Below are positions 11,780-21,539 of a DNA stretch of 64,000 nucleotides, in pieces. The stretch's first letter is position 1. Each line of letters begins with the position of its first letter. Origin of the DNA: Hirundichthys speculiger (Eukaryota; Chordata; Actinopteri; Beloniformes; Exocoetidae); NCBI GenBank assembly GCA_018398805.1, contig JAGFBZ010002139.1, forward strand, positions 124,001-188,000. The letters run 5' to 3'. Under the pieces are notes generated by a model, which was not told where the DNA came from, did no database searches, and saw only the letters and a program-made list of their open reading frames with translations. A program made the position numbers and the translations under genes.

Positions 11780-12547
11780 TTAATTTGCTTTACCAGCTAC
11801 ATGCTGAATGTCCGTTGTGAACTCAGAGATAAAAGCGAGTTGGCGCTGCTGTCGGGCTGACCATGGCTCAGATGCCTTGGCCATCGCAAAGGTCAGGGGC
11901 TTGTGGTCTACGAAGGCTGTAAACGAACGGCCTTCTAGTCTGTGGATATTCTTATTTATCCAGGTAAGTTCCATTCTCGCAACAATTGAATCATAGACAA
12001 CTGGACTTAGATTTGTCTAGAAGACGTTTCGCCTCTTATCCAAGCGGCTTCATCAGTTCTCAACGCAACAGTCTGACTAGTCTGCACTAGTCAGACAAAC
12101 AGTGGAGTATGCCTCTGGTTTTTAACCTCTGTGGGGGTGTGCACCCACCACTTCCTAAAGACAATACTTCGTTGGTGGAGTTTCACTGGACCCTTTGTTT
12201 GGGTCAGGAGAGCCACACCAGTGAAAGGACAGTTGTTAGAGGTGAGTGGGGCCACTGGTGGACAACAGTCGTTAGGCATGAGGTGTGGTTGCCAGTGAAC
12301 GACTGTCCTTATGCTTCTTTGAGCAACTTGACTTTAGTTCCTGGCAGTCCTTGTTATTCAGTCTCTTAGGAACAGTAGCGAGGGCTGCATTGTAAATGCA
12401 TTTACAATTACATTGTAAACAAAGGGTCCAGTGAAACTCCACCAACGAAGAACGGCCTTCTAGCATAAAACGAAAGTGACGTATGGCCAAGTAGAGACCG
12501 AGTAGCTCCCGGTCCAAAGTACTGTACTTTTTTTCTGCAGGGCGCAA
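11780..12547 (-). pseudogene. Gypsy RNase H, split by an insertion
   Basis: The first part, EKKYSTLDRELLGLYLAIRHFRFMLEGR, lies at 12464-12547. The second, RSFTAFVDHKPLTFAMAK followed by RQLAFISEFTTDIQHVAGKAN, lies at 11780-11938. In Gypsy polymerases these blocks are contiguous. Between them sits a 511-bp insert bounded by a 14-bp duplication, GAACGGCCTTCTAG. The DHKPL segment is the characteristic Gypsy RNase H landmark. Confidence 0.9.
11939..12449. mobile_element. Penelope- or LINE-like insert in Gypsy RNase H
   Basis: Flanked by GAACGGCCTTCTAG (11925-11938 and 12450-12463), a 14-bp duplication typical of target-primed insertion. Two perfect 34-bp inverted arms lie inside (12167-12200 and 12417-12450). 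The minus strand at 12056-12017 reads CTGATGAAGCC through GGCGAAACGTC, a sequence common at one end of fish retroelements. From memory I associate it with Penelope-like elements, but this is not certain. No protein frame is present. Confidence 0.6.
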
Positions 12548-12820
12548 CTGGCGACTGAAAAAGGCAAGAGGCTGCCAGACCCCGCCTACCAGCTGCTCAT
12601 GAACAGCACCAACAGCGTGATCTGAAGCGTCAGTCTAGATGGCAACAGGGGCGTCGGGTGACGGGTGGGCGAGCAAAGTGGCGTGCGCTAGCGCTGCTTT
12701 AGTGTCACTGAAAGCCGCCTCTCTCTCGTCAGTCCAATGCACAACATGCTTGGCAGCCTTGCCTTTAAGTGCATCAAAGAGAGAGCGCATAATATGGGCA
12801 GCGTGAGGGATGAAACTATG

Positions 12821-13559
12821 TTAAAACGTTACCATGCCCAAAAACTCCTGCAATGCCCTCACCGTGACTGGCCGTGGGAAACGGCCAAACGCCTCAACTT
12901 TAGCAGCCAGGGGAACCGCTCCCTCACTCGTGATGCGATGGCCCAGGAAATCTATAACAGTCAACCCAAATTGGCACTTTGCTGAGTTAATGATCAGTCC
13001 GTGGTCACTAAGGTGGCTAAACAGCAGTCTGAGGTGTCTCAAATGCTCCGTCTTGGATGCACTTGCCAAGATACACAAATAGGAAGGGCAAATCACGCAA
13101 AACACTGTCCATCAACCGCTGGAAAGTCTGTGCAGCGTTCTTAAGCCCGAAAGGCATCAGGAGGAACTCGAACAACCCAAACAGTGTGATAACCGCAGTC
13201 TTAGGAATGTCCTGAGGATGAACTGGGACCTGGTGGTAACCACGGACGAGGTCGACTTTTGAAAAAATAGTTTTACCAGCCAATCGGGCAGAGAAGTCCT
13301 GGATGTGGGTAGCGGTCCGGTGTCATAGCGTCATTCAAACGGCGATAGTCACTACACGGGCGCCAGCCGCCACCAAGCTTCTGTACAACGTGCAGGGGAA
13401 GCCCAAGGGCTGCTGGAACGTCTTATGATCCCGAGACGGTCAAGGGTGGCAAACTCAGATTTGGCAATGACAAGTTTCGCTGGATCCAGCCGCCTGGCCC
13501 GTGCATGGACAGGGGGACCTGTCATTGCTAAATGATGTTCCACACCATGCTTGACTTTA
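12821..13559 (-). pseudogene. Gypsy reverse transcriptase, catalytic site deleted
   Basis: Visible in order: IIRRSSSPWASPA (about 13395-13435), [13 protein letters not shown] (about 13215-13255), and [25 protein letters not shown] (about 13110-13185). Then FLFVYL jumps directly into [13 protein letters not shown] at about 13058-13080. The expected YLDD box is gone: roughly ten bases with both catalytic aspartates are missing and the frame shifts. The connection domain with FLGHRITSEG follows. Other frame changes lie near 13350-13440. The family is clear; activity is impossible. Confidence 0.9.
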
Positions 13560-14126
13560 CTAGCGGCGAAAGTGGGCTGAGTCAGGGAAGGGAACTCTGT
13601 GAGGAGGCGTGAAAACACATCAATGGTGGAGAATGCACCAGCCAGCCTATATGAGCTGGATGTGCTGAGTGAGCACGGAAGGGAACTGAAAGTCTCAGCA
13701 TTAATGAGGCGTCGATTCTTAACATCCACCAACAGTCCCTGAGCACACAGGAAATCTGCCCCCAACAAAGGCGTGGACACCTTTGCCACCACAAAAGTTC
13801 CAAGTAAACTGCTGTCCACCAAAACACACCCTTGTGGTGCGCTCACCGAAGGTTTGGATGGAGCTACCATTGGCGGCCTCCAGGACAGCACTCCGTTTCC
13901 CCTGCTGAATGTCTAAGTCCGTCGCAGGCAGCACGCTCACCTGTGCGCCCGTGTCACAGAGAAAACAACGTCCAGAGGCTGTATCATTGACAAACAGCAA
14001 ATTGCCTGCATGGCCGACACTCAACGCTGCAATTGAGCGCTGGCCTCCCCTTTTCCCGAGTCCTTGAAGTGACAAGGCTGCCGGCACTTTGTGGCTTTCG
14101 GTCCAAACCGGGTGTGATAATAACAC
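13560..14126 (-). pseudogene. Gypsy retropepsin-like protease
   Basis: The catalytic DTGAQVSVLP segment sits at about 13905-13940, preceded by a hydrophobic strand (FVNDTASGRCFLC). In a neighbouring frame the second half appears with STPLLGADFLCAQGLLVDV (the ILG-type motif, about 13735-13790). A frameshift near 13800 separates the two halves. The protease would cleave the Gag-Pol polyprotein. It overlaps the end of gag in a different frame. Confidence 0.85.
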
Positions 14127-14701
14127 AGGTACTGCTTCTTACGCTGTGCTGTGGCGATAACAGCATCATCTGGTCGCGACGGGGCGGAAGTGCAGACATG
14201 CACAGCTGCACAGTTGTGCTGCATGACTGCAAAAAACTTGTCAGCCTCCTTAGCCAGCTCACGGGGGGCCGTGATGCTTGAGCCGGCCAGAGCAGACCTC
14301 ACTTCTCCGGGCATCTGCTGCAAGAAAAGTTCCCTAAATAGGAAACAGAGGTCGTGGTCACAGAGGAGAGACAACATGTGGTCCATTAATTCCGACGGTT
14401 TTGCATCGCCCAGGCCGTTTAATGCAAGCAAACGTCGGGCGCGTTCAGAAACAGTAAGCTCAAAAGTTCCCAGTAATAGAGTTTTGAGATTGCCATACTT
14501 GTCGTCCTGAGGGGGGTTCTGCAAAAAGCTCACCACTCTGAAGGCAGTAGAGTTCCCAAGCGCTGCGACAACATAATAGTATTTTGTGTCATCGTCAGTG
14601 ATCCGTCTAAGGGCAAACTGAGCCTCTGCTTGGGCGAACCAAACTGCGGGGTGTCCTTCCCAAAACTCCAGTAGCTTCAGACTTACTGCGTTAGCTGTCA
14701 T
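14021..14701 (-). pseudogene. Gypsy Gag (capsid and zinc knuckle)
   Basis: The structural protein that would package element RNA in cytoplasmic particles. The start codon (14699-14701) lies about 50 bases from the LTR. The N-terminal half carries the capsid-like LLEFWEGHPAVWFAQAEAQF segment. Near the C-terminus CYYHTRFGPKATKCRQPC resembles a CCHC knuckle. At 226 codons it is the right size for the short Gag of this group, and this stretch is intact. It runs into the protease in another frame near 14030, either a natural frameshift or decay. Listed as pseudogene because the element as a whole is broken. Confidence 0.88.
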
Positions 14702-14731
14702 GCTGACAAAAAATCACTTAGGAATCGTCCT

Positions 14732-14752
14732 AAGATGCGCCGGGGTCACCAA
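14732..14752 (-). promoter_or_regulatory. Primer binding site of the Gypsy element
   Basis: Immediately inside the 5' LTR the minus strand reads TTGGTGACCCCGGCGCATCT. This TTGGTGACCCCG-type sequence sits at the same place in many fish Gypsy elements. The tRNA it pairs with was not determined. Confidence 0.7.
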
Positions 14753-14950
14753 TGTAGTGATAATATTCACTAAACGGAGAACACTTTGGCTGAGAGTAAC
14801 CTGTTGGCCAACTCCTCACGTTTTTATTTTTCACCAAACATACAACCGTTATAAGTGTTTTGGAAGAGCACGCCAACCTCCCGAGGCACACGTCATCAAA
14901 ACACAACAATCCATAATAACGTGAATTATGTACAGTACTGTGGCCCCACA
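14753..14950 (-). repeat. Gypsy 5' LTR (minus-strand element)
   Basis: This is the 198-bp partner of the LTR at 10240-10438. In element sense it precedes the primer site and gag. Confidence 0.93.
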
Positions 14951-15049
14951 ATATGCTTCATTAGACTGTCAGAGGACTGGTGAAGGACACCTCCACGCTC
15001 ATGCATGTACAAGAAAAGTTACATCTGCTGTTACTGAAAATGTACATAT

Positions 15050-15067
15050 TTATATAAATATATATAT

Positions 15068-15133
<66 letters not shown>

Positions 15134-15138
15134 ATATA
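15050..15138. repeat. (TA)n microsatellite
   Basis: An almost pure TA run. The long Tyr/Ile frames it opens on both strands are artefacts. Confidence 0.95.
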
Positions 15139-15651
<513 letters not shown>

Positions 15652-15652
15652 T

Positions 15653-16140
15653 TAGGGATGCAATGGTACTCTGTAAAATACGGTACGGTTCGGTACGACC
15701 TGCACAGGACAACACTGGCTTTTATGTCCCGCCGTATTTATGTTCCAATAACTTTGCATTTGACTTGCACGTGAGCGTGCGTGCCTTTTAGGCAACAGGC
15801 CGCCACTGCATGTCAATGTGCACTATCCTCCGCTCACTCACAGTGACCAACCGATCACACTTTGGCCGGTTGGCTGCAGCTCATAGAAGCAGAAAAAAAA
15901 AACAAGCAGGCATGGCCAGTGGTAGCGGAGAAATTGGGAAAAACTTTTTTTAATCACCGGTGTGGGAGCATTTTCGTTTTGCTGCTGCATACACCAGCGA
16001 GGGAGAGAAAACAGTTAACAGTTAAAAGAACGCAATCTTCCACCTCCCTAAACCCGGATCTTACCTGCATAAGATCCAGTTGTTACCAGTTGTGCATCTT
16101 GACCCAGAATGAATCATTGGATGCGCATTTAAAGATCACA
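15653..16140 (+). mobile_element. hAT-like element fragment, left end
   Basis: Begins TTAGGGATGCAATGGTAC, a hAT-type terminus. The segment about 15733-15910 reappears inverted at 19565-19731. No transposase frame, and the right end is missing. Confidence 0.6.
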
Positions 16141-16224
16141 AACAATTAATGTTCCTGTCCCTCCTCGACCACCAACAGTTTCAGACATATCGGAAATAAA
16201 TTCCCACATCCAACCTTTTCCAGC

Positions 16225-17700
16225 TTGACAAAGATCTCCTTGGTTTCTCCCAACTGAACCCAACAACCTGCCTTTTAGATCCCATTCCCACATCACTGTT
16301 AAAATCATTTTATAGTTTCTTTGTGTGAGCTTTTAAATATTGTAAATTGCTCTCTTCAGACAGGTGTTTTCCCCACTTCCTTTAAAACAGCGGTGGTGAG
16401 GCCCCTTCTGAAGAAGAGCAATTTAGATTCAAATATCCTTGATAACTATCGGCCTGTATCCAACTTCTCGTTCTTGAGTAAAGTTATTGAAAGAGTTGTT
16501 TTTATTCAATTAAATCAGTTTTACATGAACATAATATTTTAGAGAAATATCAGCCTGGTTTTAGGACTAACCACAGTACTGAGACAGCTCTCTTAAAGAT
16601 TATTAATGATCTTAGGTGTAATTTAGACTCACAGAAACTTTCTGTCCTGGTGTTGCTGGATCTCAGTGCAGCATTTGATACAGTAGATCACCACATTTTA
16701 CTAAACAGGCTCAGAAGCCTGGTGGGCCTCTCAGGTACTGCTTTAAAATGGTTTTACTCCTATCTCACAGATCAAAAGTTTTTCGTAAGTATGGATACAT
16801 GCTCCTCAAGAACCTAAGAAACTCAATGTGGGGTTCCCCAAGGATCAATTTTAGGCCCAATACTTTTTAATTTGTATATGCTCCCCCTTGGGGATGTCAT
16901 CAGGAGACACACAGTTTTACATCTCCGTGTCTCCTGATGACCTAGAACCAGTCAACGTTCTTTTAAACTGTATTTTAGATACAACATCATGGATGGCAGA
17001 GAACTTCTTACAGTTCAACCAGGACAAAACTTAGGTTTTAATTATCGGTCCTGAAAACAAGAGAGAGAGAATTTTATCAAAACTACATTATTTTAAACCT
17101 TCTCATAGTGTGAGCAACTTGGGTGTTCTTCTTGACTCTGGATTTTATTCCACATATTAGAATTATTACAAAAACAGGATTTTATCATCATAAAAACATT
17201 GCCAGAGTCCGCCCATTTCTCTCTCTTGCCAGCACAGAGGTGTTGATGCTTTTATCTCCAGTAGAATAGATTATTGTTTTGTCCTGCTCTCTAGTCTTCC
17301 TAAAAAATCGATTTCAAACTTACAATTACTCCAGAACTCAGCAGCACGTGTTCTGACGAGGACCAGAGGGCGGGAACATATTACACCAGTTTTAAAATCG
17401 CTGCATTGGCTCCCCGTGTGTTTCAGGATTGATTTTAAGGTTATTTTAGTTGTTTATAAATGTCTTAATGATCTTGGGCCTTCGTATTTATCTGACCTTC
17501 TTTTAAATTATGAACCCTCGTGGACCCTGAGGTCCTCTGGTACTGGCCTTTTGGTTGTTCTGAAAGTAAGAACTAAAACTTACGGCGAGGCTTCTTTCCA
17601 TTACTATGGGCCTCATCTGTGGAACAGCCTACCAGAGGACCTCAGGGCTGGACCCTGGTCTGGACCCTGGTCTGTGGACCAGCCTACCAGAGGACCTCAG
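16225..17700 (+). pseudogene. L2-like reverse transcriptase (broken)
   Basis: The fingers region [13 protein letters not shown] appears near 16270 in pieces. Then come [16 protein letters not shown] and [19 protein letters not shown] (16380-16500), SGFRTNHSTETALLKIINDL, and motif A VLVLLDLSAAFDTVDH (about 16640-16690). The motif B equivalent [18 protein letters not shown] lies near 16830-16880. The expected catalytic box region after 16880 is damaged. The C-terminal [13 protein letters not shown] ending (about 17617) leads into the tandem repeats. Multiple stops make it non-functional. Confidence 0.85.
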
Positions 17701-18098
17701 GGCTGGACCCTGGTCTGTGGACCAACCTACCAGAGGACCTCAAGGCTGGACCCTGGTCTGGACCCTGGTCTGTGGAACAGCCTGCCAGAGGACCTCAGGG
17801 CTGCAGAGACTGTTGATGTTCCTGGACCCTGGTCTGGACCCTGATCTGTGGACCAGCCTGCCAGAGGACCTCAGGGCTGCAGAGACTGTTGGTGTTCCTG
17901 GACCCTGGTCTGGACCCTGGTCTGTGGACCAGCCTACCAGAGGACCTCAGGGCTGCAGAGACTGTTGATGTTCCTGGACCCTGGTCTGGACCCTGGCTTG
18001 GACCCTGGCCTGGACCCTGGTCTGGACCCTGGTCTGGACCCTGGCCTAGACCCTGGTCTGGAACCTGGTCTGGACCCTGGCCTGCCCTGGGTGGTTGC
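17640..18098 (+). repeat. Minisatellite built on GGACCCTGGTCT (12 bp) and a longer exon-derived unit
   Basis: The 12-bp unit GGACCCTGGTCT is combined with repeated ACCAGCCTACCAGAGGACCT blocks derived from the C-terminus of the LINE reverse transcriptase. The array therefore arose by local duplication of retrotransposon coding sequence. Open frames rich in GPWSGPWS and DPGLDPGL are artefacts. Confidence 0.9.
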
Positions 18099-18459
18099 TG
18101 TGGTGATGCCAAGTTACTTCACAGCAGTGCCAAGCCAGGTGTTTTGATATTTGTTTTGATATTTATTTATTTAAATAGAAGTACTTTATCCTCCCTTTTT
18201 TTTAAGAGACAAAAAAGAGGGAGTTTTGTTATGTTTGTGGTGCGTGGGGGGATGAGGGGTAATGGGAGGATGGCTTTGCGACGTTGGGGTGTGTGACGGC
18301 TTTTATTTTGTTTTAATGTGCATTGTTTTTTTTATCATTATTATTATTTTATTATTTTTATGTAAAGCACTTTGTGTTGCCTGAGGGCATGAAAAGCACT
18401 CTATAAATAAAGTTTGATTTGATTTGATTTGATGACACAAGTCCTGTAAAAAAAAAAAA

Positions 18460-19472
18460 AACCTACATGTCGGTCCCAAAACCCCTCCACAACGAAGTAA
18501 AAGAGTATTTGCAAGACCTGCTGAACAAAGGTTGGATTACACCACCGTCTTCCTACTCATCACCTGTGGTGTGTGTCCACAAGAAAGATGGCACCCTTCG
18601 CCTTTGTTGTGACTGTAGAGAGCTCAACCGCAAGTCAGTCCCGGACCGCCATCCAATACCAAGGATTCAAGACATGCTGGATGCACTGGGTGGGAGCTCT
18701 TGGTTTTCAGTGTTAGACCAGGGCAAGGCGTACCATCAGGGTGTCTTAGATGGAGAAAGCCGCCCCTTAACGCCCTTTATTACACCCTTGGGGCTCTACC
18801 AATGGCCCTACCCTTTGGCCTCAGCTCTGCACCAGCTGAGTTTCAAAGGAGCATGGAACTTTGTATGGCAGGCTTTAGAGACACTATTTGCCTCCCATAC
18901 CTGGATGACAACCTGGTGCACAGCAGCAGTTTTGACGAGCACCTAGAGCACATCCGCCTTGTCCTCCAGCGTTACAAAGAGCTTGGTGTGAAGCTCACCC
19001 CAAAGAAATGTGAACCGTTCAGGCCAAGTGTCAAGTTTCTCGGCAAGCTGGTGACAGGTGAAGGATATACAATGGACCCGGCAGAGTTGGCCCCAGTAAT
19101 GTCCTTAAAGGAAAAAACACCTACAACTGTCGGAGAGGTACGTCAAGTACTTGGTTTTCTCTCTTATTATAGGCCTTTCATACCCAACTTCGCCCGTGTA
19201 GCCCATCCACTCTATAGCCCACTTAGCCCTTTGTCCTCTGAGAACTTTGCTCCAGTCACAGCTGACAAGTCTAAAAAGGGGGTGGAGAGAAAAAGAGGCC
19301 ACTTACTATCGCACATGCCCATTCAGTGGACTAGTTCCCACCAAGAACCAGCTCATAGATGCTCTTACCAGGCCTCCTGTCCTTGGGTACCCAGACTTTT
19401 CCAGCCCTTTGTGTTGCACTGTGATGTGTCACAGGTTGGGCTGGGTGCTGTTTTATACCAACGTCAGCAAGC
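18460..19472 (+). pseudogene. Ty3/Gypsy reverse transcriptase fragment
   Basis: An isolated piece of a Gypsy polymerase without LTRs. In frame one: LQDLLNKGWITPPSSYSSPV, CVHKKDGTLRLCCDCRELNRK and RHPIPRIQDMLDALGGSSWFSVLDQGKAYHQ. After a frameshift near 18720-18800: MALPFGLSSAPAEFQRSMEL and the catalytic LPYLDDNLV (about 18895-18920). KFLGKLVTGEGYTMDP and VLGFLSYYRPFIPNFA follow, then the start of RNase H, FVLHCDVSQVGLGAVLYQRQ (about 19410-19470). It is cut off there by hAT-like sequence. Confidence 0.92.
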
Positions 19473-19731
19473 CGTTGGTATAAGTGAGTTGCTGAATAAA
19501 TATGTTGCACAGGAGTGGAACTGGCCCATTATTTCCAAAAGTGTAATACCTGCTTGTTTTTTTTTCTTTTTCTGTGTCTATGAGCTGCAGCCAATCGGCC
19601 AAAGTGTGATCAGCTGGTCACTGTGAGTGAGCGGAGGATAGTGGACGTTGACATGCAGTGGTGGCCTGTTGCCTAAAAGGCACGCACGCTCATGTGCACG
19701 TCAAATGCAAAGTTATTGGAACATAAATACA
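19473..19731 (-). mobile_element. hAT-like element fragment, inverted partner of 15653-16140
   Basis: The reverse complement of 19565-19731 matches 15733-15910 (GTTCCAATAACTTTGCATTT, GGCAACAGGCC, CTCCGCTCACTCACAGTGA). It stops at AACATAAATAC without reaching a terminus. 19473-19564 shares only the orientation. Confidence 0.6.
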
Positions 19732-20713
19732 CTAGGTCTGGTTTAATATCAGACAATGGAGGAAAAAAAAGGTTAAATAATAACATTATAGTCATATAAC
19801 ACCTTTGTAGTCCAAGGACCATTCAAGCGCCTTTTATAAGGCAACATTATGTGTCTTTTTATACAGCGCATGTAAAGTTTAGACACCTTCAAAGGAATCA
19901 AAGGTTAAAAAAAATGAACTTTTGTTCTAGCCGACATGGTTCTCGAGATACAAAGCAAAGTGTCAACTGTCTCATTATAGCGCCACCTACAGGTGTACTG
20001 AGGTGTTTTAATTGGCAGATGTCTGCACAGTCACATGTGAATCTCTATAACAGGTTTGGTACAATGTACAGTTTTGCAGACTTGCAGAAAACATTGTAAT
20101 AACCCTGACAAAGATAATAGCTCTGCTGCTTGGAGCCCTAATTAGGTCCCACATGAATGATTATCGAACCACCAGAGTTATTTTAGTCAGAGGATTGCTT
20201 ATAAAATACATTTTTATGAAGAAAAAATAATACTATGAGTAGTCTCAACAACAAAAAGATTTATCTAGTTCGCTGACGGTAGATCATTGAGGTTCGTCTC
20301 ATGAAGACAGAGTAGTTCGTGACCGAAGCAGGAGAGTATTGCAGCAGCTGATGAGACCACCTGGAACATCATCTAAACCTGTGCACCGAGCTGAGTTATT
20401 ACAGCAAAAATAAAGTTTGGGAAATAGACTCTAAAAGCAGCATCTGCTGAAGCTCTGCACCTCGGAGTTATTCCTTCGTTGGGTCCTTCCACCTATAACT
20501 ATTAACTAGCAAAAAAAAAGGACTGCTACAGGTCGTTTATCACACAGCTTTAATTTTTCATGATTATTAAATCACATTTGAATTCTAAAATGGACAAAGG
20601 ATGCAGTGAAACGTCTAAAACTGCTTAAATTCAGTCGGACAGTGTGGAAGCACTGAGGAGAAACTGAAAAATGATGCCACAGTGATTCACGGGACATATG
20701 CAGCGGGGCTGAT
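19732..20713. other. Non-coding stretch
   Basis: No coding similarity or terminal repeats recognised. A GCGCCACCTACAGGTG segment near 19980 resembles fragments found in many fish repeats. Confidence 0.35.
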
Positions 20714-21348
20714 CTCTGATTGGTCCAGGAGCCGCTCTGATTGGTCCAGGAGCCTCTCTGATTGGTCCTAGAGCCGCTCTGATTGGTCCAGGAGCCACTC
20801 TGATTGGTCCAGGAGCCACTCTGATTGGTCCAGGAGCCACTCTGATTGTCCTGGAGCCGCTCTGATTGGTCCTGGAGCCGCTCTGATTGGTCCAGGAGCT
20901 GCTCTGATTGGTCCTGGAGCAGCTCTGATTGGTCCAGGAGCCGCTCTGATTGGTCCAGGAGCCGCTCAGATTGGTCCAGGAGCCGCTTTGATTGGTCCAG
21001 GAGCCGCTCTGATTGGTCCAGGACCCTCTCTGATTGGTCCAGGAGCTGCTCTGATTGGTCCTGGAGCTGCTCTGATTGGTCCAGGACCCTCTCTGATTGG
21101 TCCTGGAGCCGCTCTGATTGGTCCAGGACCCTCTCTGATTGGTCCTGGAGCCGCTCTGATTGGTCCTGGAGCCCCTCTGATTGGTCCAGGAGCCGCTCTG
21201 ATTGGTCCAGGACCCTCTCTGATTGGTCCAGGAGCCGCTCAGATTGGTCCTGGAGCCGCTCTGATTGGTCCAGGAGCCGCTCAGATTGGTCCAGGAGCCG
21301 CTCTGATTGGTCCAGGAGCCGCTCTGATTGGTCCAGGAGCCACGCTGA
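20714..21348. repeat. 21-bp minisatellite carrying a CCAAT box in nearly every unit
   Basis: About 30 tandem copies of CTCTGATTGGTCCAGGAGCCG with variants (TCCTGG, GACCCT, GCTCAG). Read on the minus strand, most units contain GACCAATCAG, which fits the NF-Y consensus RRCCAATSRS. Because 21 is a multiple of three, open frames (up to 273 codons on the minus strand) run through it as Ser/Trp/Arg or Gly/Pro/Ile repeats. They are not genes. Confidence 0.95.
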
Positions 21349-21518
21349 TGGTGTTGGATGGAGCCGCTGTCTCTGACAGAAAACACACCTGAAAGCCGAC
21401 GAACACTGGAGCAGATCTGATCACCACCGCGGACCCCCGGGCCAGTTTTCACAGAGCCAGTTTCAGTTTGCTTGGGAGTGTTGATATTTACAGCCCGGCC
21501 CGGTGTCTGGAGTGCCCT

Positions 21519-21532
21519 GTTGCCATGGTAAC
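21519..21532. promoter_or_regulatory. RFX-type X-box
   Basis: GTTGCCATGGTAAC matches the full two-half-site RFX consensus (GTTNCCATGGNAAC). It lies about 170 bp beyond the CCAAT array in a relatively GC-rich stretch. Whether it is used is unknown. Confidence 0.6.
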
Positions 21533-21539
21533 TTTAGGT

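Larger units (their letters stand above)
10240..14950 (-). mobile_element. Ty3/Gypsy LTR retrotransposon, both LTRs present
   Basis: The two LTRs (10240-10438 and 14753-14950) start TGTAGTGAT and end GGCCCCACA on the plus strand. ATAT flanks both sides (10236-10239 and 14951-14954). Read on the minus strand the order is LTR, primer site, gag, protease, reverse transcriptase, RNase H, integrase, polypurine tract, LTR, which is the Gypsy order. Frameshifts, a deletion in the polymerase active site and an insertion in RNase H make it inactive. Confidence 0.95.
16141..18433 (+). mobile_element. L2/Maui-like LINE, decayed, with TTTGA tail
   Basis: A non-LTR retrotransposon on the plus strand. It lacks the endonuclease part (5' truncated). 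It ends in CTCTATAAATAAAGTTTGATTT followed by TTTGA repeats, the usual L2-type tail. A minisatellite has grown in its 3' region at 17640-18098. Confidence 0.85.

Noticed and set aside
20631..21452. 273-codon minus-strand and 134-176-codon plus-strand Ser/Trp/Asn- or Gly/Pro-repeat frames
   Set aside because: Produced by a 21-bp tandem repeat. A one-base-shorter unit near 20846 shifts the repeat phase in all of them.
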